Shown one piece after another: positions 24,497 to 36,970 of a DNA stretch of 64,000 nt (positions within the stretch are counted from its first letter, which is position 1; each line of letters opens with the position of its first letter). The translations under genes were made by a program, and so were the position numbers. The DNA comes from Sipunculus nudus (taxonomy: Eukaryota > Annelida > Sipuncula > Golfingiida > Sipunculidae). Below the pieces are notes generated by a model, which saw only the letters and a program-made list of their open reading frames with translations, did no database searches and was not told the DNA's origin. The stretch covers positions 72,266,624 to 72,330,623 of the forward strand of contig CM049308.1 in the NCBI GenBank assembly GCA_026874595.1, given 5' to 3'.

Positions 24497-27400
24497 TATG
24501 ATACCATTAAATGCAAGATTAATATATTGTACAGGTGAATGTTGTCCATACGAAGTGCCCTCTCTCCATGGTCATTATATTGAAAAATGCATCCAATGAA
24601 AAATGGGAAAAATTACAGGCCATGGCAGCAAGTGGTATAATGAACATACACATATCAGCTCTGACAGAAGAAGGGCATGTATTTTTAGGTCAGGCCCATT
24701 AAGGGGTAAAGCAGCTGACCAAAATTAAGCAATGTAAGTTGGATATGGTGATTTTTAATACTTACCTGTTTCTTGGTAGAATAGAGTACTGCCAGTGAGT
24801 CGTGATTGGAATACCAATATGCACAACACCCCACAGCTTTCCATTAAATGTAATCTCATTACTGGTGCAGCCCTACACAGAGCTTCTTAAAGTATAAAGG
24901 ATCCTATGTAGGGAACTATGGGGGCATTGAAGCATCCTATCTGTGTAAAACATGTTTCAGGCAGTTATGAAAATAGGGTTAGATGATGGAGTCCATACAC
25001 CTCTGATGAAAGGATACAGTTTTGATTCAGTTCCTGCACAATGGGGCACATTATAAAACTTAACATTCAAAGGCGGCCACCTGTATAAAGAGTACAGAAG
25101 TTGCAGACTTTATATATAAAGACTTAACTGACATTTACTGTTTCTTGCAGAATTCCATTTCCTGTAACTGGTGTTGAATTACGTGGGATTATATTGATTG
25201 CCAGAACAGTATTAAATTTTACACGTCTTTGAAAGCCTACTTGAATGAATAAGTCGCATATATTGATGCAAAAGGTATCAAGAAAGATAATGTTGATTTA
25301 CTTGTCAGCTTTGATAATTAATCTGCTTTGGGTGTTTTTTTTCCACATATTTGGGCTTATAGTGAAAAAAGGCTAGCCCAACCTAATCAGTACAACTTAC
25401 TCAATATAAGACACTAGAGGGATTAAAAATTGTTTTTGTCACCAGAATTTATAATTTTTTTCTTCCCAAGTAATCACATATTACATATCATTCATTGATG
25501 GTTGTTTTGCAAATAAGATTGTTCTTATATGTTAATATGTACATTATGGAAATAAAGTTATACATAAAGTTGGAAATATATAAAAAAGTAAAGAAAACTG
25601 AATTTTTGACCTCTTCAGAAGGTTGGAGCCCCTAAAAGAAAAAGACTTTTTTTTTCAATTGATGTTAATGTAAAATCTGATTGTAACATAATATAAAATA
25701 AGCATTTATGAAAATTTCAAACATCTTTAAGGAATAACACTCATGGAAAATCCATAATATTAAAACTATTTGCCCAACAGGTACATACTACCATACATCC
25801 TTGGGCAACCTAAGGCTTTTGCCGCATGATTTAGCAGGTACATATTGATTTGTTATGCAACTTTTCCTAAATTTGAACATAAAAATAAGATAACTGAATT
25901 ATTCATATGCTTTCCTGTTCCTTGGTATTCCACTGAAAGTCTGAGATTGCCTTTTTCTACAACAATAAATGTCAAACTATTTTTTACCTGATTAATTAAA
26001 TCTATTCTTTCTTGTGATAAGGTGATATGGTTACCTTTAATATTGTAAATTTGTTAGTTCTATAAAGAGGATAATCAGCAAAACTGTGGCAAAAGTTAGA
26101 TTATATGTTGGAACATCGGCATTATGGTTACCCATGTCACTGGAATCAGTATGTGTGTTGTCTGTATGCTGCTTCATATAATTTAAGGCTAGAGTCTGCC
26201 ACAAAATGATATTGTGAAGATGAAGCCTCAGAACAAAATATTTGCCTGCTTAATTCATCTTTTTGCAGGTTTCCTGGTAAATATGTCACAGATGAGTTTC
26301 AAATCCAGATGGATTTTAAATTCGCCTAGTCAAGATTGTGAACTAGATTGTGAGCTTGCCTAGACAAGAGACCCTAAGCAAGAGCCTAGACCCTTAAAAG
26401 ATTGCAATTTGATCTCACCTAGGCTAGTTGAAAATCCTTCATGGAGCAAGCCAGGATTTTAATCTTGCCTAGACTAGTTTAAATTCCATCTGGTATCATC
26501 CAGGCAAGTTTTAAATCTGCCTAGGCCAGACTGAAGTTTTGATGTGAAGGTATTTCTAGCTTCATAAATGACATATGAATGGGCAGTTTAAATACCAAGG
26601 AGTTTGAACTTGGGTTAAATTTGTAGAAATATATGATTCCTGTAAATACCATAACTTTTGAAGAAGTACATATTACTTTCCTCAAACCTCCTTCATTTAT
26701 ATCAAATCCAAAAGTTATTCCAATTTTTTTTAAACTGCCTTCCATTAATTTCACTCAAAGCATCCCCTTTCTTTCAGTTGAAATCCCCTTTCTTTTCATT
26801 GGAACCTCTCTTTTGTGATTATTAATTCCTTTTTCTTTAGAAATCTTTTCTTTCTATTTTAAGCTATCCTTAGGATTTTTCCATTCTTCTCATAATTGAG
26901 ATATCTTTCATTCATTCTTTAAGCAAATGTGTTAATTTCAATAAACAGAACTGTCAATTTTGTGGAATCTCCTCTTCTGTGAATAAGTTGCACGTTCCAA
27001 AACAGCAGGTGTAATAGGGAATAATAGCCTCCGTTTTTTATCTATCCTCTTTTGAGTGGGTGGTTTCTACGTCTGTTATAATCTTGATTTAGGGGCAGCA
27101 TAAATAGCAGTCACCTCTTCTGATCTTGCAAAAATAACATTTCCAGCTATTTACCATCAGCTGGCCACAAATGAATGGCATCAAAGTGATGGTATAAGAG
27201 ACAGTCTGTTCAGGAAGGATCAATAGCATGACTGTGAAAGCATGCTTGTTTGAATGAACAATAAACCCAACACCAGCTTGCTGTGTGATTAAAGTCATCC
27301 TGCTTGTCTGTGTATCTCACTCTGGATGATGATTGGTTGCAGAATTTGTTAGGTGCTGCTTTTAGAGAAAATGAAGCATAATTGGGGCATCGTTCTGTGG

Positions 27401-27915
27401 ACACAAACAAGTGCTGATAGGAGCAAATGTTCTGGTTGTTTTTCTTGTTGGCCTGAACTCAAGGGTGCATGTTCTTTTGCATCAAACTTTTTACTATATG
27501 TTGATTTAGGAGCAGAGTTAACTCACAGTTTTTGGCCAGAAAAGTCACCAATATGATTTAAAAGATAAATGATTAAAATTGTACAAAAATACAAAATGTC
27601 ACCAAAGAGTCCAAAGAGAAGATTGAGTTACCCAATAATCTGCAATGCACGACATAAAACATACTAGCATAAAGCATTAAGTGGGCATTTAAAATCATTG
27701 ACACTATTTATGTTCAGAGTTATATACTAATTCATATATTCTATAGAATTATAATCCTGGGGGAAAATGTTGTAAAATATGCCTATCAAAACAGAGAAAA
27801 AAAACTTAAGTACACTATTGGCATTTTTTTTTTCAGGAAACTTTTTTCATACTTTCTCACTAAAACTGGTGACACTGTTTATATTCTGACTCTTTTTCTA
27901 TGAAAGTCTGTGATT
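24497..27915. other. Intron sequence, no recognised gene
   Basis: Apart from the inverted-repeat element at 26305-26493, nothing is recognised. The overlapping small ORFs at 26521-27556 on both strands lack recognisable domains. Confidence 0.5.
26305..26493. mobile_element. Short inverted-repeat element
   Basis: About 189 bases bounded by CCAGATGGATTTTAAATTCG and the inverted partner CTAGTTTAAATTCCATCTGG. The interior is rich in GCCTAG repeats. I see no clear target duplication. It is probably a MITE or fold-back remnant. Confidence 0.5.
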
Positions 27916-30900
27916 TTTTAGCTCAGCTGACTGTAAGTCATCTGAGCTCAGCTGACTGTCAGTCATCTGAGCGATAGTAATTGGTTAGCGTTCATCATCA
28001 ATCCATCTGTCCAGTAGACTTGCACATTTTCACACCATTTGACCTAGTGTCATATTGACCCTCTGGCATTACGACCAGATTACTGGCGCCAGAGTGTCAT
28101 GACATCTACGTCTGAGGATGGCATTATAAGGCCTTATGAAGATGCAAATATTTTCGTCATTTCTAACAATGCTTCATGGGCTACAGGTACACTTTCAATC
28201 AACATAAACCAGACCATTAGTTAGCATTTTTGTGTACTTTCTAATAAAACCAAATATGAGCAAGAAAAGTTCCTGTTTAACCCAGCACATTGGTAAACCC
28301 CTCGGCATGTTTGTTGAATTTATGACCGCATGGACACAAGCATGGCTTACATAGGTTACAGGACGCAGGCGACTTGCAGGCGACACAGGAAATGACCTGT
28401 GTCCATGGAGACGGTGTTTTAGTTTGGGTTGCGAGCTCACATATATAATATTGTGTTTATTCACCATTCTAAGCATAATATTGAGATTATGGGCCGTTTA
28501 CCACAATATGAATGCAACCAGATGCAAGACCACTGCAATACATTCCTCCATATTACTAGTATCACGACTCGAGAAGGCTTACCAGCCCAATCTGATTGCC
28601 TACTGAGTCAAGTTGTTATGGCTACATTGGACCTAGAAACCTGTAACTGAATAACCAAAATGGTCAATAAAATTTCTCCTTCAAAACCTGAAATAAGGCC
28701 ACTGTGACCTATATCTTCTGAGCTATGGAGCTTGTAATTTCCCTCCTGAACAATTAAAAATTTGATACAAAACCTCCAGTATCTTGATAGTTAATGCATA
28801 GATTGCCCTGAATAATCAGCCTTGAATATTGACAATGATTAGTTTTGTCAGTTCCCAGAAACTGGTGTAGCCAATTGCATTTTTTAATGATTTTTTAAAG
28901 ATTTTTTTAACTGTTTTTGAGACTGTCAAATGATAGCATATATGTCTGTTTTTCAACCTTGATTTCATCTAATGTCCTGAAACCTGTTCTGTTTATTGAT
29001 AATGACTGGTTTCATCAGTTCCTGAAGACTGGAGGTGCCACCTGTATTTCAATTTTTTATTGATTTTTAACTTTATTTTAAGACTGCAAAATAATATTGA
29101 TTATATCAGATTTGCAACTGTGGTTTCATCGAATTTCCTGAAATCTTGTGTTATAACAGACCCGAGTAAGCAGGTGCCCTATAGTGATCACCTTACCTGT
29201 CCGTCCGTCCATCTGTGTGTCCATCTGTTCGTCTTTTTGTATATTCTTCAAATTTGTTTCCTGATGATAACTCCAGTTTACATGGACATATCAATTTCAA
29301 ACTTGACTTGTATATGGCCCACCTCTAAAGCAAAAACTCTATTGATTTTTGGGTCATGAGGTCAAGGTCGCAGACTATTTATTAAGAAAGATTGTGGATG
29401 CATTATAAGCCAAACTTTTTATCCCAAACCTTCCATCTAACACATATAGATGACTTGCAAATAGGAGATGAACCTGATTGATTTTTGGGTCACAAGGTAA
29501 AAGTGCAGGTGCAGAGAGGCCATCTGTCCACATATTTTTAGCAAACCTGTGAGCTTATGCGATGATGTGGTGTGTCCGGCATCCATCATATGTATGTTAA
29601 CCCACACTATCTTGAAAATGGCAAGAGTTAGCATCACGGAATTTTATGCAAAAAATTAGTCATCTAAAAAATTCTATCAGATTTTGCTTATTTTTTGGCT
29701 AACTGCATTTTCTTAAATTTTATAGGGAAAAAGCTAAAAAAGCTTTAAAAATTTTCTTCTCTGAAACTGTTCGGCCAAATTGTCCAATATTTCACAAAAA
29801 TGATTTCTGGAACAATCTCTCTCAAGTTTGTTTCAATGGTTTAAGTTTGGTGATTTTTGGCTGAGTAACAGGAAGTTGAACTTAGTCATCTGTCCGAAAA
29901 AGCATACTAAAATTACAATCTCAGAAACGGCTGGAGCTATCATCACCAAATTTTATGCCTAGTGGTCACATGAGTCATATCTGAAATTGAGACATTGGTG
30001 GCACCACCTGCATCAGCCTTTTTTGTACGGGGGTCATCAGTGCCTGTATCACACTGACGGCTACAAAAAACTTCTTCTCTGAAACCATATGGCCAAATTG
30101 TTTTATATGATCCTAGAAATGATCCTAGGGTAGTGTTTTCTGAATTTCATCTGTACATTAACCAATTATTTCTCAGGAATAGCCAGACCTACTATCCCCA
30201 AATTTTATGCAATAATCTGTCAAATGTCAAATGTTGTGGGATTCAGCTTATTTTTTGCTATCTGTATTTACTTAGATTTTATAGAGAAAAAGCTGAAAAC
30301 CTGTAAAAGACTTCTTCTTGTAAACAGTCCAGCCAATTTGTTCAATATTTTACTGAAATGATCCCAGAGGCAAGCCCTCTCAAGTTTGTTCAAATGGTTT
30401 GCATTTGATTAATTTTAGCAGAGTTACAGGAATTTGAACTTCCTTTTGCCAAGTAAGCATACTGACATAGTAATCTCAGAAATGACAGAAGCTAGCATTA
30501 CCAAGTATTGTGCAAATGTTGGTCACATTACTCATATTTGAAGAAGCAGATTTTGTGGTGCCACCTACATTGACCTGATTTTTTATGGGCAAAAACCTCA
30601 TAATTTTAGCCTCTTTCAGCTTAAAATGTTTATGATGAAATTGTCAAGTGGAATCGTTCAGTTTTTCAAAAGAATTATCCTAGGACATCGTTCTTTCAAT
30701 CATATCAGAATAGATTGAGTTTGTTGATTTTTGGTTGAGTCGTGAAAAGCTTAAGTTAGTCTTATGGCCTTTATTATGTCTATTTCAAACTGAGGACTGC
30801 AATACTGTTCTTCTACAAAATTATTGTCTCAATTATAACTTCTGTAACATTGCACAAAAATTATTTTTAGGTGGCCTTTGTTCAAGTTTACTTGAATGAT

Positions 30901-32018
30901 TTTTGGTAGAATTATTGGACCTTTAACAATGAAAGGACTGCATCTTTTATTATTCTAGATATTTTGATAAAAAGTTTATGAATATGTCAGCTTGAAAAAA
31001 AATGCTTTTTAGCCAAAGTCTTTCAGTATGTGTAAGCATATTTACCAACAGGCCATGATTGTGTCTGTATCTTTAAATAGGTTGAGAAACTGCCGACTGT
31101 TCCAGATTTGGCAACAGATCAAGAGTTCATTCAGTGCAGCCAGATATAGGTCAAGAGTTCAATCAGTGCAGCCAAGCAAAAGGCATGTGATCACCTCATG
31201 GGTGACATGTGAACACCTCATGGGTAGCATGTGATCACCTGATGTGTGTCATGCCCCTCAGGGCTGCATGTGGTCAGTCTGGATCTATTTATAGCTTTGG
31301 CAGACTGCCAACTGTATCAGATTAGGCAACAGATCAAGAGTTCACTCAGTGCAGCCAGGTATAGGTCAGGAGTTCACTCAGTGCAGTAGCTGCATTCTAT
31401 TTATAGCTTTGGCAGACTGCCAACTATGTCAGATTATGCAACAGGTGTACAGTTGACTCAGTGCAGCCAGGTACAGGTCAAAAGTTTAGGCAGTCTAGAC
31501 AGGTGCAGGTCAAGAGTTCACTCAGTGCAGTAGTTTGAGCCAGCAATTTGTCACAGTTCACTTGGGGCAACTGCCTTTCTCACCTAAGCCTAGTCAGCTC
31601 AGTGCATCAAACTCGAGAAGTTTGATGTATAAGCCTGATATTTTGACATGTCTATGCATCTTTGATGGCTTTCTCGTTCACAAGTCAGGTGCCCACATAT
31701 ACAATGACTTTTGCACAGTGTATGTGCCTGCTTATTTCTCCAGAGGAATTTGATATATCAGCCTGAAATTGGGCATGTTAATACATATCAAATAGCTTTG
31801 TCATATACAAGACTGGTGGCACCACCTACAATAAATTTTGAACAGCGTATGTCCCAGCTTATTTCTCAGGAGGGGATATGAGCCTGAAATTGGGCATATA
31901 CCTTCGTCGTATACAAGATATGTAGGCCTACTTAAAAAGTAATGGCCCAGCATTGAAGCATTAAACCTGGTGTATAAACCATTGCACAGGTTCTTATTTG
32001 GCCTGTAGGCCTTGTTTT
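27916..32018 (+). repeat. Composite repeat cluster: family A start, insertion, family C tandem core and 3' end
   Basis: 27920 carries the family A 5' hairpin motif, here duplicated in tandem (27920-27948 and 27947-27975). A CpG-richer segment (about 28070-28615) interrupts it. The family A core resumes at about 28620 (TTGGACCTAGAAACCTGTAAC) with decayed units to about 29400. GCAAACCTGTG at 29541 starts family C, with at least two core repeats (29541-30010 and 30060-30570) sharing the GGGAAAAAGCTAAAAAAGCTT-type block. The 3' end has CACAGGTTC (31985-31993), the hairpin GGCCTGTAGGCC (32000-32011) and TTGTTTTT. No proteins were recognised. Confidence 0.6.
31060..31545. repeat. Degenerate tandem repeats, about 112-bp unit plus shorter subunits
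   Basis: The block CTATTTATAGCTTTGGCAGA recurs at 31285 and 31397. Subunits CAAGAGTTCACTCAGTGCAG and ATGTGATCACCTCATGGGT recur several times. It lies inside the repeat cluster that ends at 32018. Confidence 0.75.
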
Positions 32019-32422
32019 TAATTTTATTATTAACTTTTCTCCTTTTTTTTACATTCATGCAGTGACATACTTTTCCTCCTTCAACATTTTATTGGGGTTC
32101 AATTCGATAGGGGTAGGTTCAGCCTCTAAAATGATTACTCAAATGTTTCATTTCTTTATAACATATTATGCAGATCTACTCAGAACCACAATAGAATGCT
32201 TCTCCTGTTTTTTTTTAAATTATTGTTTATTATTAACAATTCTACATTTGTTCACCCTTTTGTGAATTAAGCTTTAATTCCTTTTTTTTCAATTTTTTAA
32301 CATTTACTTTGGAGCTGGGGCAAACTGTGGTTTGAGATATTTTTGAATGGCTTCAAACTGCTTGGAAAATGGAGACCACTAAAATGAACATCTGTTTAAC
32401 TTTGTTTTACTATATTTTTCAG

Positions 32423-32570
32423 CATCACAGCTTTGGGAGCTGGGGGAGGTAAAGGACTCAGCAATAAACCATTTTCATCAGGGGCCTATGTCAATGCCAT
32501 GTTCAACCTGACCAAAGGTGAAGAGATCTATATCTTGGTGGGGCAGGCTGGCCAGAGTGCCTGTGAACCT
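32423..32570 (+). CDS. Alk: ALK/LTK-family receptor tyrosine kinase, extracellular exon b (partial gene)
   Basis: The exon has 148 bases: one base finishing the Tyr codon from the previous exon, then 49 codons ending in phase 0. The acceptor is tatatttttcag and the donor is gtaagt. The peptide runs from ITALGAGGGKGLSNKPFSSG to GEEIYILVGQAGQSACEP. Hallmarks of ALK/LTK are the AxGAxGGKG motif, a hydrophobic/NL segment, the YILVGQxG motif and the following Cys (ALK has LYILVGQQGEDAC). The phase join to exon a reconstructs the family pattern Y-x-I-(S/T)-x-x-G-A-x-G-G-K-G exactly at the splice junction, which strongly supports both exons. The tripeptide NLT near residue 28 is a potential N-glycosylation sequon, as expected for an extracellular domain. 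The exon sits between two introns of more than 20 kb. Confidence 0.93.
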
Positions 32571-33427
32571 GTAAGTATACATCCTTAATCATCACACCTT
32601 GAATTTCCTGTTATATTCATATATGCAAAGTATGTGACCCATATAGTTATTCAGTGATAACAAAAGATGGAGATGAGTGGAAAGTTAACTCACAGATTTT
32701 TTTTCACCCTACTTTTTCTGGAGCAGTTTCATTATTTGGCTGGCCTGCATAGGAATTTACAAAGTGAACTTTTCCCACCCCTTATGTCATCCTTTGTGAA
32801 TCCCTTTACATAACCAGTATCAATTAAACTCAGTATTTAATGGAGGAATATATGTGGTATAACCAAAAAAAATTTAGGGATTTGGTACTCAAAACATGAA
32901 AGATTGGGGGCATCTTCATCAGTTTAATCAAGAATCATATGTTATTTTGTTATATGCAGAGATATAAAATAAATTGATTACTTCTGGGAAATAATAACAA
33001 AATCAAAACAAAGAAAAAGAGGCATGAATGTAATTTGATTGCAAACCATAGAAACTTTTGATTAAATCTCAGTACATACCTAAATACCTTAATCAATTTA
33101 ACTTATCCTTCGAAAAAATGTTCGAGGTATATATTACGCAAACAAACATGATTTTATGATTATAAAACTCTTTGACTTTCTTGTACAAGTTAACCTTTTC
33201 TTTTCACATTAGATTGTTGTACCTCAAATGTTTCCTGCCTCACAGAAACCTTATATGGTTAAATTGGGTCCCTGTAGGTTTGTAAACTTGCAGGTTGTTT
33301 TTTATCTGATTTACCAAGGTTTTAAACAGTTATAAATATAAAGTAGTTCTGGCATAAGATCGAGGAACTGACAAAAAGTCATATGTGTCTAAAGAAAAAT
33401 TCTTAAAAATTTATTTAAAAAAGAAAG

Positions 33428-33471
<44 letters not shown>

Positions 33472-35059
33472 CATATTTAATATATAATTACAAGAGCATA
33501 AGATTGATATCACATCATCTGTTTACATGAAAGTAAAAAACAGGCATGCCTTAAAACTTGTTTGTCTTTCAGGTAAATTCAGAAACTGGTACTGCTTTTG
33601 AGAAGCAAAATAGTTTTGTGGCAGGCTAAATTGAATTAATTTCCGATGAGCAAGATATCCTTAAATTGACAAGGAAGTCTTAGAGTTGGTTTCCTGCCAA
33701 AACTAAGTAGGTCAACTATTAGGTAGCAGACAAACCAATGGAAAAGAGACAGCCTGGTCACTTTATTGACTTCACCTCATTTGGCGCATATTCCTTGACT
33801 GTCATGAATGAACTCAATAATCGGGCCATCATCATCTTCCCCAAAGAACGGTTGCAGCAAGTCTTGTACTAAATTGTAGGAATGATGTACAGTTTTGATT
33901 TTAATATGTTTAAATAAGGCATGCTATAAGGCCCATACCTTGGCTGATTGAATTAGTGATCTGGCTAATCACATTTAGAGTAACATAAGAAACAAAGATA
34001 TGTTACTTAAATACAGAATGACTGAAGTTGAGATTTGCAATGTGTAACCTGAGTTTAATAGCCAAAGTATTCATACAAACCAATCTTGTCATAATTGTCT
34101 TTTAAAATAAGTGAACAGAGCTCATTGCCCCTAATATACTCTGTGACCTAAATAAAGAAGGGTAAACTAGAGACAAATATAGGTCATCTTTAAAGTGGTT
34201 TACATTGTACAGTTTGACATGCAGGTTAACCTCAAACCCCAGTGCCTGGTTGACTGGAAAACCTGGCCTTGTATAGATTTTCCATAAAGTCTGTGCATGT
34301 CTTTTGAGAGTTGTAAAGAAAAGCCAAAGTTTTGTGCTTGCCTTCATGTAAATTACCTATCTCATGCCTGATCTCTTGGGATTTCCTTCCATCAAACTGT
34401 ATGGTTTATGTAGGATACAATGTTACATTCAACCAGCTACATACATGTGTTACATATATATATATATATGTCCTCAAGGGACATTAGTAAGTTAGCATAC
34501 TTTCCTTTCTTCATACCAAATTGTAGTTATGCTGTAAGGATCTGTATTTATACAAAACTTTAAAGGAGCCCAATCACATATAAAGCATGTTTAATTAACA
34601 CACAAAATAGCTTCTTCCCTTTAATATAAATTGATACCTGGCAAAATGTAGCTCTGAAATTGTTTGCTTACTCCTTTAAACAAGTGTTAAAAACAGTGGA
34701 CCAGGCGCGATCACAGATCTCAACTTTTACAAAATTAGTGGGACTCTGTGCATCTCCGGGCCACAAAATAGCCAATCATGAGATGCCCTGACCTACTTGA
34801 CCCCTGAAATGTTCCCACTGGCAGAAATATTGATGTTGACCTCCAGTCACACAGACTTGTTATGGTAAACAGACATAAGTGGACCCTGATTACAATCACC
34901 TGGAGCCATAACAAGGTGTTAAACAGCCAAATGCAAGGTACTGGGACTGTGTGCTGGGATGGTTTTGCTGGGAAATTATTGAATAAAGCAAAACTGAACT
35001 GATGGTGTAAAATACTGGGGAAATATTTATACAGGAAGAAAGTACACTGTAGTAATTAA
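32571..35059. other. Start of ALK intron b-c
   Basis: The sequence starts at the gtaagt donor. It contains a (TA)n tract at 33432-33468, a short (TA)n at 34455-34469, and a 44-codon coding-like frame at 33738-33872 that I could not assign. Nothing else was recognised. Confidence 0.55.
33432..33468. repeat. (TA)n microsatellite
   Basis: About 18 TA units. Confidence 0.95.
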
Positions 35060-35323
35060 GCCTGCCAAATCACTTAAAAAAAAAACATGACTCTTTCTTT
35101 GAAGTTTATGCCCTTATCGTCATGCAGGGGGATGTGCCCATTGCATGTTTCTGAGTTTTATACATACTTAGTATGTGACTTCTAGCACGTCTTTATTCAT
35201 TGGGTGATAAAAAATGGTGAATTTTACTCATCCTTCACTTTTTAATTTTTAGACAAGGATACTCTTTTTTTTCCCGGAGCACTTAATTTGCTCTGTTTTT
35301 CAGTCATTTTCCTTTGGCAGGCC
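35060..35323. mobile_element. Family E inverted-repeat element, short copy
   Basis: It begins GCCTGCCAAATCACT and ends CTTTGGCAGGCC, so the terminal inverted repeats are of the GGCCTGCCAAA / TTTGGCAGGCC type. Internal landmarks shared with the other copies are ATGCAGGGGGATGTG and GGAGCACTTA. It is an internally deleted, non-coding copy. Confidence 0.7.
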
Positions 35324-35629
35324 TGCGAGAATCTGGATTTCCAGGCACCTGTTTTAACAAGAGAACTGTTGATTTCAGACTTTGTCTTGTGTCATTTATA
35401 TGTATATATATCTTGTCAGCTGAAAGCACCTCCTTAGCTCTTCATATTTCGAGGTAAGGAAAATATAAATTTGTAAAATTTAAAAGAGCATGCTCATTGA
35501 AAATTATTAGTGAAGCATGAAACAAATGACTGAATCTGTATCTATAGTCACCAGAACAAATATAAAAGAATATCCATGTTATGGTGTTTTCATAGAATCT
35601 ATTGTAAAAGAAGAAAAAGTATTTGTACT

Positions 35630-36066
35630 GCTGCCAAATCACTCTTTTTTTAGGATTTCCTAAAAATGACGCTAATTACTCTTTTTTCAGTTGCACTGAT
35701 TTTTCCCCTTTTTTCATGAAATAATTCTGATATATACTTTTCTTCTCCTGCTTTAACAGTCCAGTTAGAACAAGAATCGGACATTTCGCTTTCTTTTGTG
35801 CAAATGTCCAGCATGTGTCACAACATGTGGAAAGTGCTGTATCTTCATGCAGGGGGATGTGTGCCATGTATGTTTCTGACATTGGGAATGATATATATAT
35901 ACACAATTGTGGTATGCGAAGCACATCTTTATTCAGTTTGTGATAAAAAAGGGGGAATTGATGATGATTTTACTCTTTTTTCACTCTTTATTTCAAAGAA
36001 GTCGATCTACTCTTTTTTTCCCAGAGCACTTTTTTTTGTTCATTTACCATTTACTTTTGGCAGGCC
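35630..36066. mobile_element. Family E inverted-repeat element, full copy
   Basis: It runs from CTGCCAAATCACTCTTTTTT to TTTTGGCAGGCC. The interior has many ACTCTTTTT runs, AATGTCCAGCATGTGTCACA and ATGCAGGGGGATGTG. Plus-frame ORFs at 35798-36148 resemble one at 57942-58241 in another copy (shared GCVPC...LTLGMI), but this reflects shared repeat DNA; no transposase motif is visible. Confidence 0.7.
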
Positions 36067-36970
36067 TGCACTGTTTAAATGCATGGATAAATCAGCTTGG
36101 AAAAAAGCACCAACAATATTGGTCCCTTGTTTATTAGATTTTTTTTAAAACAATTTTTCTCTTATTATTTTCCTGTGGGTAACATCACTTTTATTACTAA
36201 TGCCAGTCAGAGCTCAGATACCATGAGTGACCATTATGTTATTTTGTCCTATAAAGCACAGACTTGAAACCATGTAAGGACAAAATTCTTGAAACTGACA
36301 TACAGCAAGTGATATTATTGCAGACAGAATCCCTAGGTTTCATGTAATATAGATGTGTGTTGCACTAAATTGTGGTCCAGGGTATGACAAATGACAGGGA
36401 GTTGTAAGCCAGACAGGATAATGTGGAGAGAGCAAGACACCTCAGTGGAGGGCCTTTTGAAGTACCAATCAGAGTTGATGAATTGAAGGAAAACCCAGCG
36501 TCACTTTGATGGATGAAGACATAACAGGGCTGTGTATTAGAGACAAATCAGCCCTCGTCAGGCACCTTACTGGCAAGTCTTCCCATGACAAAGCACAGGA
36601 AATGTCACCTTGTTATTATCTCTCACATCCGTGGGGTCATACTGTCATTTTCTTTGAAACTGGGGGTGGATAAGAAGCTTAAAACCTATCTGAGGTTGTA
36701 GTAGCATATATTATGTCTATTATGTAAAGGTCTTGAGCACATTTTCTCATAAGCCTTAAACTCCAAGAAAATAACATTTTTTTTGCATTTTGCAAATAGT
36801 TATCTTGACTTATGCTTAACCTATATGTAAAAGTCATTCTACCAGTTATCTTATTGATCTGCTTCAAAATATACAATAGCAGATATACATATATGCTGAG
36901 AGGGTGCTCTGGCCTAGCTTAATGAAAATTAATGTATACTTAAGTTTATTGAAAAAAACAGAAAAGCAGT

